From assembly GCA_946401725.1 (NCBI GenBank), contig CAMIVE010000002.1, positions 40,963 to 104,962 of the forward strand: 64,000 nucleotides of DNA. Direction: 5' to 3'. The position numbers and the translations under genes were made by a program. The DNA is from an uncultured Bacteroidales bacterium. Lineage in GTDB: Bacteria > Bacteroidota > Bacteroidia > Bacteroidales > P3. A model generated the notes under the pieces. That model was not told the origin of the DNA. It ran no database searches and saw nothing but the letters and a program-made list of their open reading frames with translations. The number at the start of each line of letters is the position of its first letter. Positions within the stretch are counted from its first letter, which is position 1. Positions 40,296 through 52,364 of this stretch are shown here, piece by piece.

Positions 40296-40829
40296 ATGAA
40301 GAAAATATCCCTTATAATTTGCGCCATTGCGCTTGTAGCCGCAGTGGGTTGTAAGCAGAAAAACCATAAAATGAGTCACGACGAGTTACGTGCCGCCATC
40401 GACTCCATTGAAAAGCCGCTGATGAGTGCCGCCCAGTTCCAGCCCATCGACACCGTCAAAGGACGCAACCTTGTAGACCTATATGTGGAATTCGCAGACA
40501 ACTATTCCGACGACACCATCGCAGCCACCTACCTCCACCGTGCGGCCCAGGTGTGCAACGGGTTGGACTGCATCGACGAGATGGTCACCTACTACGACCG
40601 CGTTATCGACGAATATCCCGAATACAGGCATCTGGACGAATGCTATTACGAGAAAGGCATCTACCTTGACAATGCCGGACGTAAAGACGCCGCCCGCGAC
40701 GCCTACCAGCAGTTCCTCGACAACTACCCCAACCACTTCCTCGCCGAGGATATCCGCAAAGCCATTCCGCTACTCGACCTGTCCGACGAACTCCTTATCA
40801 AGCACCTCCAGCAGCAAGAAAAGAAATAA
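40296..40829 (+). CDS. TPR-like lipoprotein
   Basis: 177 aa; LVAAVGCKQKN lipobox; helical repeat-like C-terminus. Confidence 0.75.
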   Translation: MKKISLIICAIALVAAVGCKQKNHKMSHDELRAAIDSIEKPLMSAAQFQPIDTVKGRNLVDLYVEFADNYSDDTIAATYLHRAAQVCNGLDCIDEMVTYYDRVIDEYPEYRHLDECYYEKGIYLDNAGRKDAARDAYQQFLDNYPNHFLAEDIRKAIPLLDLSDELLIKHLQQQEKK

Positions 40830-40856
40830 GAAATCAATAACATAGAACATCATAGC

Positions 40857-40881
40857 AGGCGCCGCCCATCGGGCGGCGCCT
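40857..40881 (+). terminator. GC-rich terminator hairpin
   Basis: AGGCGCCGCC-catc-GGGCGGCGCCT. Confidence 0.75.
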
Positions 40882-41238
40882 ACTGTTTATCTATGAATGA
40901 TCTTGAAAAAGTCCAATGGTGCCAGTCCCCTGTCGCCAATATAATTCGTACAGAAAAACGATTTTTTTTCGTTTATCTGTACAAAATATGTATATTTGCA
41001 CTTGGAACAGAAAACCTTTATCGTTGTTCGACGTAAATTGTTTCTATTTCCTTTTATGGTGCGCCGTCGGCTTGGCCGACAAAGTGAATTGCCATTAATT
41101 GGTCGTTAATAAAAAATGGAGCCGCCACTATGGCTATCTCCTACGGTCAAGAAGCCATCTTACATCTTCTTATTCCTTGCTTTCATCGTATTCGACATCT
41201 GGCTGGGCTTCGCCTTTCATATCTGTGTATTTTTTGTT

Positions 41239-42339
41239 TTATTTGGATGTTTTTATCAACGGTTCGCAGAATTCTTTGTTTACTACTCTATCTCGCATCA
41301 ATTTCATGTCGGTAAAGTTGCGGCTGATGTTTATTACCAACTCATTATAGTTATCTTCTCCATTATCTTTTATATAATAGTATGGTTTTATTGAGATACA
41401 GTTGCGATGTTCGAAGAGGGTGTTCAACAGCGTACGGTCGGAATTACCGCACGAGTGCCCCATAATAACGACTTGGAATGGGGCCGACTCGATGAATTCA
41501 AGCAAACGATGGTAGTTATCGTGCTCCAGATAGCGGATGGATTTCACGTGTCGCAAACATTCGTTGTCGTTTTGTTCTTTGAGCCTCTTATAATTCTCGT
41601 CCAACTCGTCCCCATAGCCGAAAATAACACTCGGTGGATCGTCTAAATGCCCGTGTATATGGTTAATTGTTACATTTGAATGACCATCCATATATAGTTT
41701 AGGGGTGTTGGTGTAGTTGAAGTTTAGTAGCATTAAATTTTCAAGTCCCCAAGAAACATCAGTATTATTTCTTTCTGACACGGCAACTTCCCTACGTTTT
41801 ACAGGTTTATATATCTTCTCGTTAACATCTTCAATTAAAGAGACATCCTTCTTAGTATTTTCTCCAAGATACTCAATCAGTTTGTTGCATAAATACTCAA
41901 GTTGTATGTTTAGTGAACGATAATTAACTGGCCGATGTATTTCAAAAGTGTGTTTAACTATGGTTAATTGTGAATAGTATTCTCGTTCAATATCCACCCA
42001 TTTTTTCGTTTCAATCTGTTTATTGATTTGTTCAAAGAAATTATCCGTGTATTTTAACAAACCAATATCTTTATTTTTTTTGATATAATTCACTAACAAG
42101 TTTCCATCCCACACTTTTGGTCTTTCATTATGAATAAAATATATCGACCAAAATTCATTCCAATTAAAATGACTGTCAATTAATTTAATGGAACACAACT
42201 CATCGGACAATTCATTCGTATGTTCTTTCAGCAACTGCATCCCCTTTTTGTCCCAATACCAGTTGATGAAATCCGCATAGCTTGTTTTCAAGCCGTGCGC
42301 TATGTCGAAGCCGTTTCCTATGAGTACAAGCCTGTTCAT
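41239..42339 (-). CDS. AbiH family abortive-infection protein
   Basis: 366 aa; MNRLVLIGNGFDIAHGLKTSYADFINWYW...NFNYTNTPKLYM..NHIHGHL....VVIMGHSCGNSDRTLLNTLF; AbiH-like. Confidence 0.88.
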   Translation of the reverse strand: MNRLVLIGNGFDIAHGLKTSYADFINWYWDKKGMQLLKEHTNELSDELCSIKLIDSHFNWNEFWSIYFIHNERPKVWDGNLLVNYIKKNKDIGLLKYTDNFFEQINKQIETKKWVDIEREYYSQLTIVKHTFEIHRPVNYRSLNIQLEYLCNKLIEYLGENTKKDVSLIEDVNEKIYKPVKRREVAVSERNNTDVSWGLENLMLLNFNYTNTPKLYMDGHSNVTINHIHGHLDDPPSVIFGYGDELDENYKRLKEQNDNECLRHVKSIRYLEHDNYHRLLEFIESAPFQVVIMGHSCGNSDRTLLNTLFEHRNCISIKPYYYIKDNGEDNYNELVINISRNFTDMKLMRDRVVNKEFCEPLIKTSK

Positions 42340-42346
42340 TATATAA

Positions 42347-43708
42347 TTATGCTAAGGATTCTTTGATATTGTCAAGGACTGCAAAGAGTTCTTCTATCTT
42401 TGTTACGATGCGAAGTTGCTCCTGATATGGAGGAATGGGTATTGTTAATTCTCTGAACATCTTCTTATTAAGGTGGGGAATTGCAGATCCGACCTTATTC
42501 TCTCGCAATGCCTTTTGATTCAATCTTATAAATAGAAGAATGTATTTAGAATTAACATTTTTATTAATGTTGAGTATTTTCAGTGTGCTTCCCTGATAGC
42601 CATCAATAGGTGTGCGAAAGACTTCTCCTGAATTTTCGCCATCTACAAGTATTAAGGTGGCTCCCTGTTTAATATGCTTGCCCGACTGTTTTGTGGTGAA
42701 ACTACCAGTCCTTATTCCTTTGACATCTATATATGGATATTCTCTATCCGCAATGGCTTCGCCCTCTGTCAAAAAGCATATATTCCCCAAGTGTGTTGTA
42801 CGCCAGGTATCAGGGATGCCTTCGTATTTCTCCTCATCGCAAGGTTCAAACTTGGGATTGATGCGCTTTAAGAGTTCGATAGCTGGCTCGTCATTGGGGT
42901 CTTGGGGTACAAGTTTACCATATATGGCGAGGTCGAGGATTTTGGACTTTGCTTTATCGATAGCCCTCAACAAATCACCCTCATTGCTTTCCATCACATC
43001 TAATTCAGCATACCAACGTTCAATTTCATTAACAATGCGTTTTTGTTCATTAACAGGAGGAAGAGGAACTCTTACATTCTTAATTATATCTGTATTAAGA
43101 TTGGGTTGGGCAGCACCCTGATTAAAGCCTCTAAATCTTCCAGTATTTGCCTTAAGAAACCAATACATATAATATTGTAATTCTTGCGGCAAATATAAGA
43201 AAGCGGCAATCCCGTCATTTATAGTTGCAGGAAATGTGTTTATTTTAGGTACGCCTAAGGTAGCCCCACTATTGGTTAATAATAATGTATTAACCTCAAT
43301 TTGTCTTGTCTTCACAAGACCTGCCTCTTTTATTGAGTTTTGGGCATAAGTAACATACATGATATTGTCACGGGTTAAGTCTGCAACCTTTAGAAAAGGA
43401 ATGTCACCATCATAAAACTCTTTACTTCCTGCAGGTCTCGGTGACCCACCTCGAACAACATCGCAAAGATCATCTATATAACACCAGCACCATCCTTTGG
43501 GGACTTCAAACATTTCATCCTCATAATTTGGCGTATCAGAAGCAGATGTCTTGCTACGCTTGATCTTTCCTTCTTTGATGAGGCGTTCTTTTTCAGCACG
43601 GATGCGCTCCAGCAATACGGATGCTGGCTCGTCATTCGGGTCTTGGGGAACGAGCTTTCCACGAATGGCGAGGTCGAGTATCTTTTGGCGTAGTTTCTTT
43701 GTATCCAT
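42347..43708 (-). CDS. hsdS: Type I restriction enzyme specificity subunit
   Basis: 453 aa; two target-recognition halves, each with a KILDLAI.GKLVPQDPNDEPA segment. Confidence 0.95.
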   Translation of the reverse strand: MDTKKLRQKILDLAIRGKLVPQDPNDEPASVLLERIRAEKERLIKEGKIKRSKTSASDTPNYEDEMFEVPKGWCWCYIDDLCDVVRGGSPRPAGSKEFYDGDIPFLKVADLTRDNIMYVTYAQNSIKEAGLVKTRQIEVNTLLLTNSGATLGVPKINTFPATINDGIAAFLYLPQELQYYMYWFLKANTGRFRGFNQGAAQPNLNTDIIKNVRVPLPPVNEQKRIVNEIERWYAELDVMESNEGDLLRAIDKAKSKILDLAIYGKLVPQDPNDEPAIELLKRINPKFEPCDEEKYEGIPDTWRTTHLGNICFLTEGEAIADREYPYIDVKGIRTGSFTTKQSGKHIKQGATLILVDGENSGEVFRTPIDGYQGSTLKILNINKNVNSKYILLFIRLNQKALRENKVGSAIPHLNKKMFRELTIPIPPYQEQLRIVTKIEELFAVLDNIKESLA

Positions 43709-43715
43709 TATCCGC

Positions 43716-46234
<2,519 letters not shown>

Positions 46235-48940
46235 TTATGCGGTTTTTCTGTAAAGTAAGAATTTCGAAAGTGACACAAGGGCTTCATCAGCCTGTTCTTT
46301 TCCTCCAAAAGCACTGATAAGCTGGGCCGCACGGTTTCTGTCGTCCTCGATAATATCCTTGATGGTGCAGGCCCCATTGGAAGCTATATAATCCACTATC
46401 TGTCGGATGATGGCTATTTGGGACTCTGTCACCGTGCGCTGCATCTGACCATACCAGAGGTTGAAGCGCTGCTGAGCCATAGGATACAGGCTCTCCAGTT
46501 TCTCTATCTGATGGTTGGCGAAACGAACCAGCTGAATGATATTGGTGAGCGCCTCTTTTTCTTCCTTGGTGGAATATTTCTTCACCGATTGTGGTCTCAC
46601 GATGGCATACGAGTTCCAAATGCGAGATGACTGGAAGCGATTGTTAGCCATCTTTAGCTTGTTCTCCAAATCTTTCAGTATATAGTAAGTCAGAGGCTCA
46701 CCATCGTTGTTGTATATCATACGAAGCGCCTCTATCTCGTCCTTGTGTTCCTCGCAGTATCTCTCAAAAGCTGAAGTGAGCTCTTTCGCCTCTTCTTGTG
46801 AGAAACCCTTGGAGATCAGCTGGTCTTCGCCAGGCATAAGCGTTTCCACAAAACCAGCTGCAAGGATAAGCAGATACTGACGTACCTCAGGGTGGTGTGT
46901 CAGCGGAGCCACCAACCCTTTTCGCTCAAGATTCGGCTCATCGATGCTTTCGTATGGAGGCAATGCGTTTTTTTCCAAAGCGTCGAAGATGGCAGCTGCT
47001 ATTTCCTGCATCCCACTGTATGCTTTCTGCTTGAATTCCTCGCGCTGTTTGTCCGTACACTTGCTGTAGATACGTGCAAGTTTGGCGGCAATCAAGCGCA
47101 GGTAGTCATCGTGCACATTACCGTGGGTCAGCAGCTCCAGCAATCGTTTCAGTGTGATGTTTTTCTCGGTTTCACCATTACTAGGACTTGTTACTGTCTT
47201 CTGACTCTCAGTTACGCCTACCGCATCTACGAGGAAGAAACAATCCTTGCTGAATGCATTAGGTGTGACGTTGCGCAGCTGGTCGTCGCCAATGGTGCGC
47301 ACACCGCGGCCTTTCATCTGTATATAAAGCGGTTCGGATGCTACATCGCGCATAAATATCAAAACTTCAAGTGGCTTTACGTCAGTACCCGTTGCCACCA
47401 AAGTGCAAGTTACAGCTATACGGAATTCCTTGTCGTTACGAAATTGACGAATCAACTCGTTGCTGTCGCCCGAAGAATAGGTAATCTTCTGTACGAACTT
47501 ATCGTCTGTCCGGCCAAAAACTTCCTTAGCAATAGTTACAATATTGTTGGCGTGTATTTCATTCAACGCAAAGATGAGTGTCTTAGGGAGATAATCCATA
47601 TTCGGCTCACGCGGAGGATCAGTGAACATCTCAGTATAAACAGCACCGCGATAAGTCTCCAGCACAAGCTTGATTTGCGCTGGGTTGATGATGCTGCGGT
47701 TCAGCTCCTCTTTTGTGTAGTTCTTCGATTCTTCGTGGCGGATGGTTTCCACTTTACCCGTATAACGTGTAACGCGTCTCAATTTATCACCTTTCAAGAT
47801 GGCGCCACCATTCTCTGTGGTCTCCGTCTTGATGCGATATATGCGGCCATCTACATTCACGCCATCCACGATGGATTGCTCCAACGTGTAATTGACCACA
47901 ATGTTGTTATTGAAGAAAGCCTTTGTTTCAGGAACAGGTGTCGCTGTCAGTCCTATCATCTTAGCTGTGTGAAAATAATCCAATACTTTTTTCCAGTTGC
48001 CATAGATGGAACGGTGGCATTCGTCGATGATAATCAGGTCAAAAAAATCTGGCGGAAGTGTGATATTTCCTCTCAACTGTACTTCTTCTATGGCGGTGTC
48101 TTCATCGTCATCATCATTATCTACAATCTCCTGACCAGTTAGAAGTGAGAACAGGCGTTGTATGGTAGAGATGACCACATTGCTTTCTGATGGTATCTTG
48201 GCTGATTTCAAGCGATTCACCGTATAGATAGTGTTGAATGGGTCGCCATTCTCCGTCAATCGGAACATCCCGAACTCACCTTCTGCCTGTTTGCCAAGAT
48301 TGTTTCGATCGACCAAGAAGAGGACGCGCTTCATCGGTGTGAACGCCAAAAAGCGATAGGCAGCCATACAAGCTGTATAAGTCTTGCCAGCACCTGTGGC
48401 CAAAACTATCAAGGCTTTTTTTTGACCAGAGCGGAAACTGCTTTCCAATTCGGAAATAGCCTCATATTGGCAGTCGCGCAAGCCTTTTTTCTTCAAGTCA
48501 GGTAAACCGGCGTATGGGTCGTCAATACCCAGCATTTTGGCAATCTCCTTAGGGGTGTGGATGCGATTGATCTCGATTAATTCTCCATCTCTATCGCGGA
48601 AATCACGAAAGAATGTTTCTTCTCCGTTTGACTGATAGATTATGGGCAGAGGCCGTGAGTATGCCCTATAGCAATCGGGAACACCACGAGCATATAGTTC
48701 TGTCTGTTCACAGACTCTAGTTGTGCTTACATCTACTTCTTTACGTTTAGCTTCCAACACACCTACAGCCATACCGTTAATAAAAAGAAAGTAGTCGGCT
48801 TCCCGATTACCATTCAAGAGACCTTCTCGGATAGCAGCGGCTGTGAGGGTAGGCGAATAGAAATCCCTATCCACCACCTTCCATCCAGCATCCTCGAACA
48901 TCTGGTCAATCTTAACCCTTGCCTTCTTTTCTGGAGTCAT
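46235..48940 (-). CDS. hsdR: Type I restriction endonuclease subunit R
   Basis: 901 aa; ALIVLATGAGKTYTACMAAYRF, DECHRSIYG, GLTATPVPETKAFF. Confidence 0.96.
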   Translation of the reverse strand: MTPEKKARVKIDQMFEDAGWKVVDRDFYSPTLTAAAIREGLLNGNREADYFLFINGMAVGVLEAKRKEVDVSTTRVCEQTELYARGVPDCYRAYSRPLPIIYQSNGEETFFRDFRDRDGELIEINRIHTPKEIAKMLGIDDPYAGLPDLKKKGLRDCQYEAISELESSFRSGQKKALIVLATGAGKTYTACMAAYRFLAFTPMKRVLFLVDRNNLGKQAEGEFGMFRLTENGDPFNTIYTVNRLKSAKIPSESNVVISTIQRLFSLLTGQEIVDNDDDDEDTAIEEVQLRGNITLPPDFFDLIIIDECHRSIYGNWKKVLDYFHTAKMIGLTATPVPETKAFFNNNIVVNYTLEQSIVDGVNVDGRIYRIKTETTENGGAILKGDKLRRVTRYTGKVETIRHEESKNYTKEELNRSIINPAQIKLVLETYRGAVYTEMFTDPPREPNMDYLPKTLIFALNEIHANNIVTIAKEVFGRTDDKFVQKITYSSGDSNELIRQFRNDKEFRIAVTCTLVATGTDVKPLEVLIFMRDVASEPLYIQMKGRGVRTIGDDQLRNVTPNAFSKDCFFLVDAVGVTESQKTVTSPSNGETEKNITLKRLLELLTHGNVHDDYLRLIAAKLARIYSKCTDKQREEFKQKAYSGMQEIAAAIFDALEKNALPPYESIDEPNLERKGLVAPLTHHPEVRQYLLILAAGFVETLMPGEDQLISKGFSQEEAKELTSAFERYCEEHKDEIEALRMIYNNDGEPLTYYILKDLENKLKMANNRFQSSRIWNSYAIVRPQSVKKYSTKEEKEALTNIIQLVRFANHQIEKLESLYPMAQQRFNLWYGQMQRTVTESQIAIIRQIVDYIASNGACTIKDIIEDDRNRAAQLISAFGGKEQADEALVSLSKFLLYRKTA

Positions 48941-48978
48941 CAGCGTATTAATTTGAATTCAATTTTTTTTTTAATTTG

Positions 48979-48986
48979 CAAAAATA
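48979..48986 (-). promoter_or_regulatory. Putative -7 element TATTTTTG upstream of hsdR
   Basis: Minus strand GTGTATTTTTGCAAATT about 40 nt upstream of the hsdR start. Confidence 0.5.
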
Positions 48987-49035
48987 CACATAATTTCTGA
49001 TATAGCGGTATTTATTTTGTTCGCGGGCGCAAGGG

Positions 49036-50037
49036 TTATACCCGGCGGAAGCGGTCTTGAAGAATATGTATCCTGTCTATTAAGCTGTCAAACGCTAGGC
49101 TTTTGCCATAAATGAAGGACTGCTGCATGGCCTCATAATCCGAACGCCAGTCGGGCAATAAGATGTCTGGAGGACAAATCATTATCCTGTCGGGATTATT
49201 GCTGTCATAATCAACATACTTCAGGCAATAATATTCCCGTCGGTGCTGTACAATTGTCCGATACAACGTCATGTCCGACAACGCCGACAGGCCGTATTCC
49301 GTATCCATCATTCGCTCCAGGTCGTATAGGTGTCGGCTCATACGGAAACTGCGAGAGTGGTCGCGCTGATATTCCTCATTTAGCAGGAAGGCCTTCTCCA
49401 AGAATGTCCGGGTGGGCAACACGGTGTTCATCTCAAAGGCATCGTCCTGTTCCAACGCAGGAATGCATTGCGATAGCAAAGAGGATAAGTTCCTCGGTGC
49501 AACGGGTTCTTTCATCGACAGGCAACTGATTTCTATCATCACCGCCGGTTGTAGATAGGACAACAGGGAGGGATACAGACTTTTATACTTCACCAGTATT
49601 GTCGTGGGGTCTTTGTCTCCATCAATCTCTTTGTCGCGTATAGTTGTCACAGGTTCGACGGTATAGCCGCTGCATCCGAGTGCACCGAGCGCATCGTTCA
49701 GCTCCGATGAGAGTGTTTCGGTAATAAACTGACGGCTTTCTTTGCGCAGTTTTAGACGCTGGCTCCGGCTGGTATTGTCGATACCAAAGAAGGTATGGTC
49801 CAAAGCGAGGTCGACATCCTCGCTGAAGCGATCAATCAGCCCCCATGCTTTGCTTAGTGATGTGCCACCCTTGAAACTCAGATGGTTGGCACATGAGGAT
49901 TGCGAGAGCAGCTGCAACACTATTGTCACCCACCAGTCTTTCTCGATAACCTGTACCGACAGCTTTGTCTGTTCCGAAGCCTGTGCAAAAAGCATTTTCT
50001 TTTCCTTATCACCGAGTGCTGCAAACCTATTTCTCAT
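49036..50037 (-). CDS. AbiEii/AbiGii-type nucleotidyltransferase toxin
   Basis: 333 aa; VIEKDWWVTIVLQLL, LSFKGGTSLSKAWGLIDRFSEDVDLAL. Confidence 0.93.
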   Translation of the reverse strand: MRNRFAALGDKEKKMLFAQASEQTKLSVQVIEKDWWVTIVLQLLSQSSCANHLSFKGGTSLSKAWGLIDRFSEDVDLALDHTFFGIDNTSRSQRLKLRKESRQFITETLSSELNDALGALGCSGYTVEPVTTIRDKEIDGDKDPTTILVKYKSLYPSLLSYLQPAVMIEISCLSMKEPVAPRNLSSLLSQCIPALEQDDAFEMNTVLPTRTFLEKAFLLNEEYQRDHSRSFRMSRHLYDLERMMDTEYGLSALSDMTLYRTIVQHRREYYCLKYVDYDSNNPDRIMICPPDILLPDWRSDYEAMQQSFIYGKSLAFDSLIDRIHILQDRFRRV

Positions 50038-50635
50038 AAGCCCTCCTCACGATAAGACTAATCCATTCCGGCATCAAAGCAAGGTCGGCCATCATGGATT
50101 CTTTCGTTTCGTTTCGCAACAAGGCTACAATGGCATTCTCCTGCTCGGCAGTAACCTTGTCGGCACCTATCTCTTTCAATGCAAAGGTGATGAGCATAGC
50201 GAGGCTGTTGGAGAAGGCCAGGTTTTTAGGTGCCGTGTGACGAAAAAGGATACCTCTATCGCCATCGAGTCGTATCTTTCTGGCGGAACCATCAGTCAGA
50301 TAGACGGCATTCATCGGCACCTGTTCCGAAAGACCCAGCATATTGAGGGCTTGGTCGCCTGTGGGTGCAATTCTTGCCTTATCACGCCGGGCAATAGCTT
50401 GTGCAATCTCGTCGTAGGTGGGGCGCAGAATTCCCAGACCCCACTGCTTGTCCACTTTAGGATAGCAATAGATGCCTCTTGAAACGCGAATAATGTCACC
50501 TTTGTTCACAAGTCGTTCCAACGCTTTCAGAACAGATTTGCTTTCTCCGAGTGTGGTGAAGTCTGTCGAGAAGAATATGCAACCTCTACCTCTTCCATGA
50601 AGACGTGCTAATATCTTATCATCAATACTTTGCAT
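50027..50635 (-). CDS. AbiEi-like (DUF6088) antitoxin with N-terminal winged helix
   Basis: MQSIDDKILARLHGRGRGCIFFSTDFTTLGESKSVLKALERLVNKGDIIRVSRGIYCYP; overlaps the AbiEii start. Confidence 0.88.
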   Translation of the reverse strand: MQSIDDKILARLHGRGRGCIFFSTDFTTLGESKSVLKALERLVNKGDIIRVSRGIYCYPKVDKQWGLGILRPTYDEIAQAIARRDKARIAPTGDQALNMLGLSEQVPMNAVYLTDGSARKIRLDGDRGILFRHTAPKNLAFSNSLAMLITFALKEIGADKVTAEQENAIVALLRNETKESMMADLALMPEWISLIVRRAYEK

Positions 50636-50654
50636 AATATTATACCGTTTATAT

Positions 50655-50687
50655 TTTGTCGCAAAAATACATATTTTTTTCGACAAA
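50655..50687. promoter_or_regulatory. Inverted repeat flanking the predicted AbiE promoter
   Basis: TTTGTCG-caaaaatacatatttttt...-CGACAAA, containing -7 element TATTTTTG (minus). Confidence 0.55.
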
Positions 50688-50921
50688 TAGATATACTTTA
50701 CATAATTCATATCAAAAATTATCAACAAACTTTATATTTTAAATACATTCTGATTGACAACAGACCCGGCAAAGCGCAGATGGCGATAGAGATAGAGGCT
50801 TGGAATAATACGAAAACTGTGAGCTATCTGCTTCAGGAGAATCTCCGCTGCCTAAAGTTTTTCTATCGCTTTTGCTACTGCACGACGGGAAATACCCAGA
50901 GCCAAACTCGTACTCTATAAT

Positions 50922-50957
50922 AAAAGCGCCGAAATGGGTCTCATTTCGGCGCTTTTT
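50922..50957. terminator. Strong terminator hairpin
   Basis: AAAAGCGCCGAAATG-ggtct-CATTTCGGCGCTTTT. Confidence 0.85.
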
Positions 50958-50972
50958 TGGATTATTAACCTA

Positions 50973-51662
50973 TTATTCGGGATAATACTCTGAAAATGAG
51001 TGGTCGTCGTAGAGGACCACGACTTTGACGATTTTTTTCTTCTTGAGACTTTGATTTTCGGCAATAACTGCCGGGGCGATGGCGTCCACGCGATTCTCGT
51101 TGAGTTGCGGCTGGGGGGCCGTCTCGACGACTTCGGGAGCCGCAGGAGGGAGGGGAGTTTCTTTCACGGGCACGGGCTGCTCCTGGGTCGGCTGCTCAAC
51201 CACCGGAAGGGTCGGCTCTGCAACAGGCTGCACCGGTGCTACAGGAACTTCATTACGAATTTCCAAACTCTCAGGATTCGCCTGCGGACGAGGTTCGGCA
51301 GGAGTGATTTCCTGCACCGTGCTGCCAAACAAGGTACCCTCCATGCTGCTGAACAAGTCAGGCTCTGCGGCCGGTCGGACCGTACGATTCATCACTGTAG
51401 CAGACGATTGACGGACGGGATTCGACGGCGCAGCAGGTACAGCCGTCATGGAAGGGGCGTACATTTCGCCTTCACCAAGGGTCAACCATTTGATGTCAAT
51501 CTCAGGATAACGGTTGATAACCTTCATCACAAAATCCAAACTGGGACGGTTTCTGCCAGACATAATATGCGACATTCCCGAGGGCTGAATTCCGATCTCT
51601 TCTGCAAACTGTCTTGCAGTGATATTTTTCGCCTTTAAAATCAAATTTATCCTGTCAATCAT
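50973..51662 (-). CDS. XRE-family HTH protein with proline-rich C-terminal region
   Basis: MIDRINLILKAKNITARQFAEEIGIQPSGMSHIMSGRNRPSLDFVMKVINRYPEIDIKWLTLGEGEMY. Confidence 0.88.
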   Translation of the reverse strand: MIDRINLILKAKNITARQFAEEIGIQPSGMSHIMSGRNRPSLDFVMKVINRYPEIDIKWLTLGEGEMYAPSMTAVPAAPSNPVRQSSATVMNRTVRPAAEPDLFSSMEGTLFGSTVQEITPAEPRPQANPESLEIRNEVPVAPVQPVAEPTLPVVEQPTQEQPVPVKETPLPPAAPEVVETAPQPQLNENRVDAIAPAVIAENQSLKKKKIVKVVVLYDDHSFSEYYPE

Positions 51663-52241
51663 AAATTTAGAATTATAAATGTAATTTTATTCGATTTACA
51701 AAAGTACACATAATTTTTGAAACATTTGTAAAATGTATAATTTTTACTTTTGTAATCATTATTTGAATCGAATTTCAGATTTAAGTTATCAATTTTAAAA
51801 CACATTAATATAGTATTTTAAATAGTTATGAACAGGATAAATGTTAAATTATGTAGTATTATCGAAATATTTAAATCATCACTTGAATAAAAATAAAAAT
51901 TGTGTATTCAATCAAGTATTTAGATTTTAATAAGAATTATATTATTTGATTATTCTCAAATTTACATTTTTAACACTATAACATTTGTAAAATTCACATC
52001 TGTTTCCTATATGAGCGCATTTTACATCTGTATAACATATCATTGTGCTACAAATGTGAATTTACAAAAATCAACGCTAATGCAATATCTCCTCTTTTGA
52101 CACAGAATCTCCCCTCTCCTACGCAGAAAGTCGCTTAGACGGCAAATTTCTACAGTCAAAAAAAATGCTAATTTTTTTCATTCCCACATACCTTTAGCTA
52201 TAATTCCGCGTTATCCAGAAAATCATTTAAAAATAGACAAC

Positions 52242-52364
52242 ATGAAAAAAGGTATTGCCGTTCTCCTCATTGTGATGGTTTTTGCCATGTTAGGCGTTTC
52301 TTGTGCCCACAAGACCTGCCCTGCCTACCGCGGCTCTGTTTCCGAAAACATCGTCAACGAATAA
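52242..52364 (+). CDS. 40-aa small lipoprotein
   Basis: MKKGIAVLLIVMVFAMLGVSCAHKTCPAYRGSVSENIVNE; lipobox LGVSC; below the ORF-track cutoff. Confidence 0.65.
   Translation: MKKGIAVLLIVMVFAMLGVSCAHKTCPAYRGSVSENIVNE

Noticed and set aside
41116-41394. 92-aa hydrophobic plus-strand ORF overlapping the AbiH 3' end
   Set aside because: Hydrophobicity is expected from the complement of AT-rich coding sequence; no RBS, no family. Kept only as a possible antisense transcript.
42347-43708. Invertase-driven hsdS phase variation
   Set aside because: No second hsdS, no inverted TRD copies and no recombinase gene in the window.
46892-48142. 416-aa plus-strand ORF antisense to hsdR
   Set aside because: HsdR helicase motifs are clear on the minus strand; the plus product has no recognisable features.
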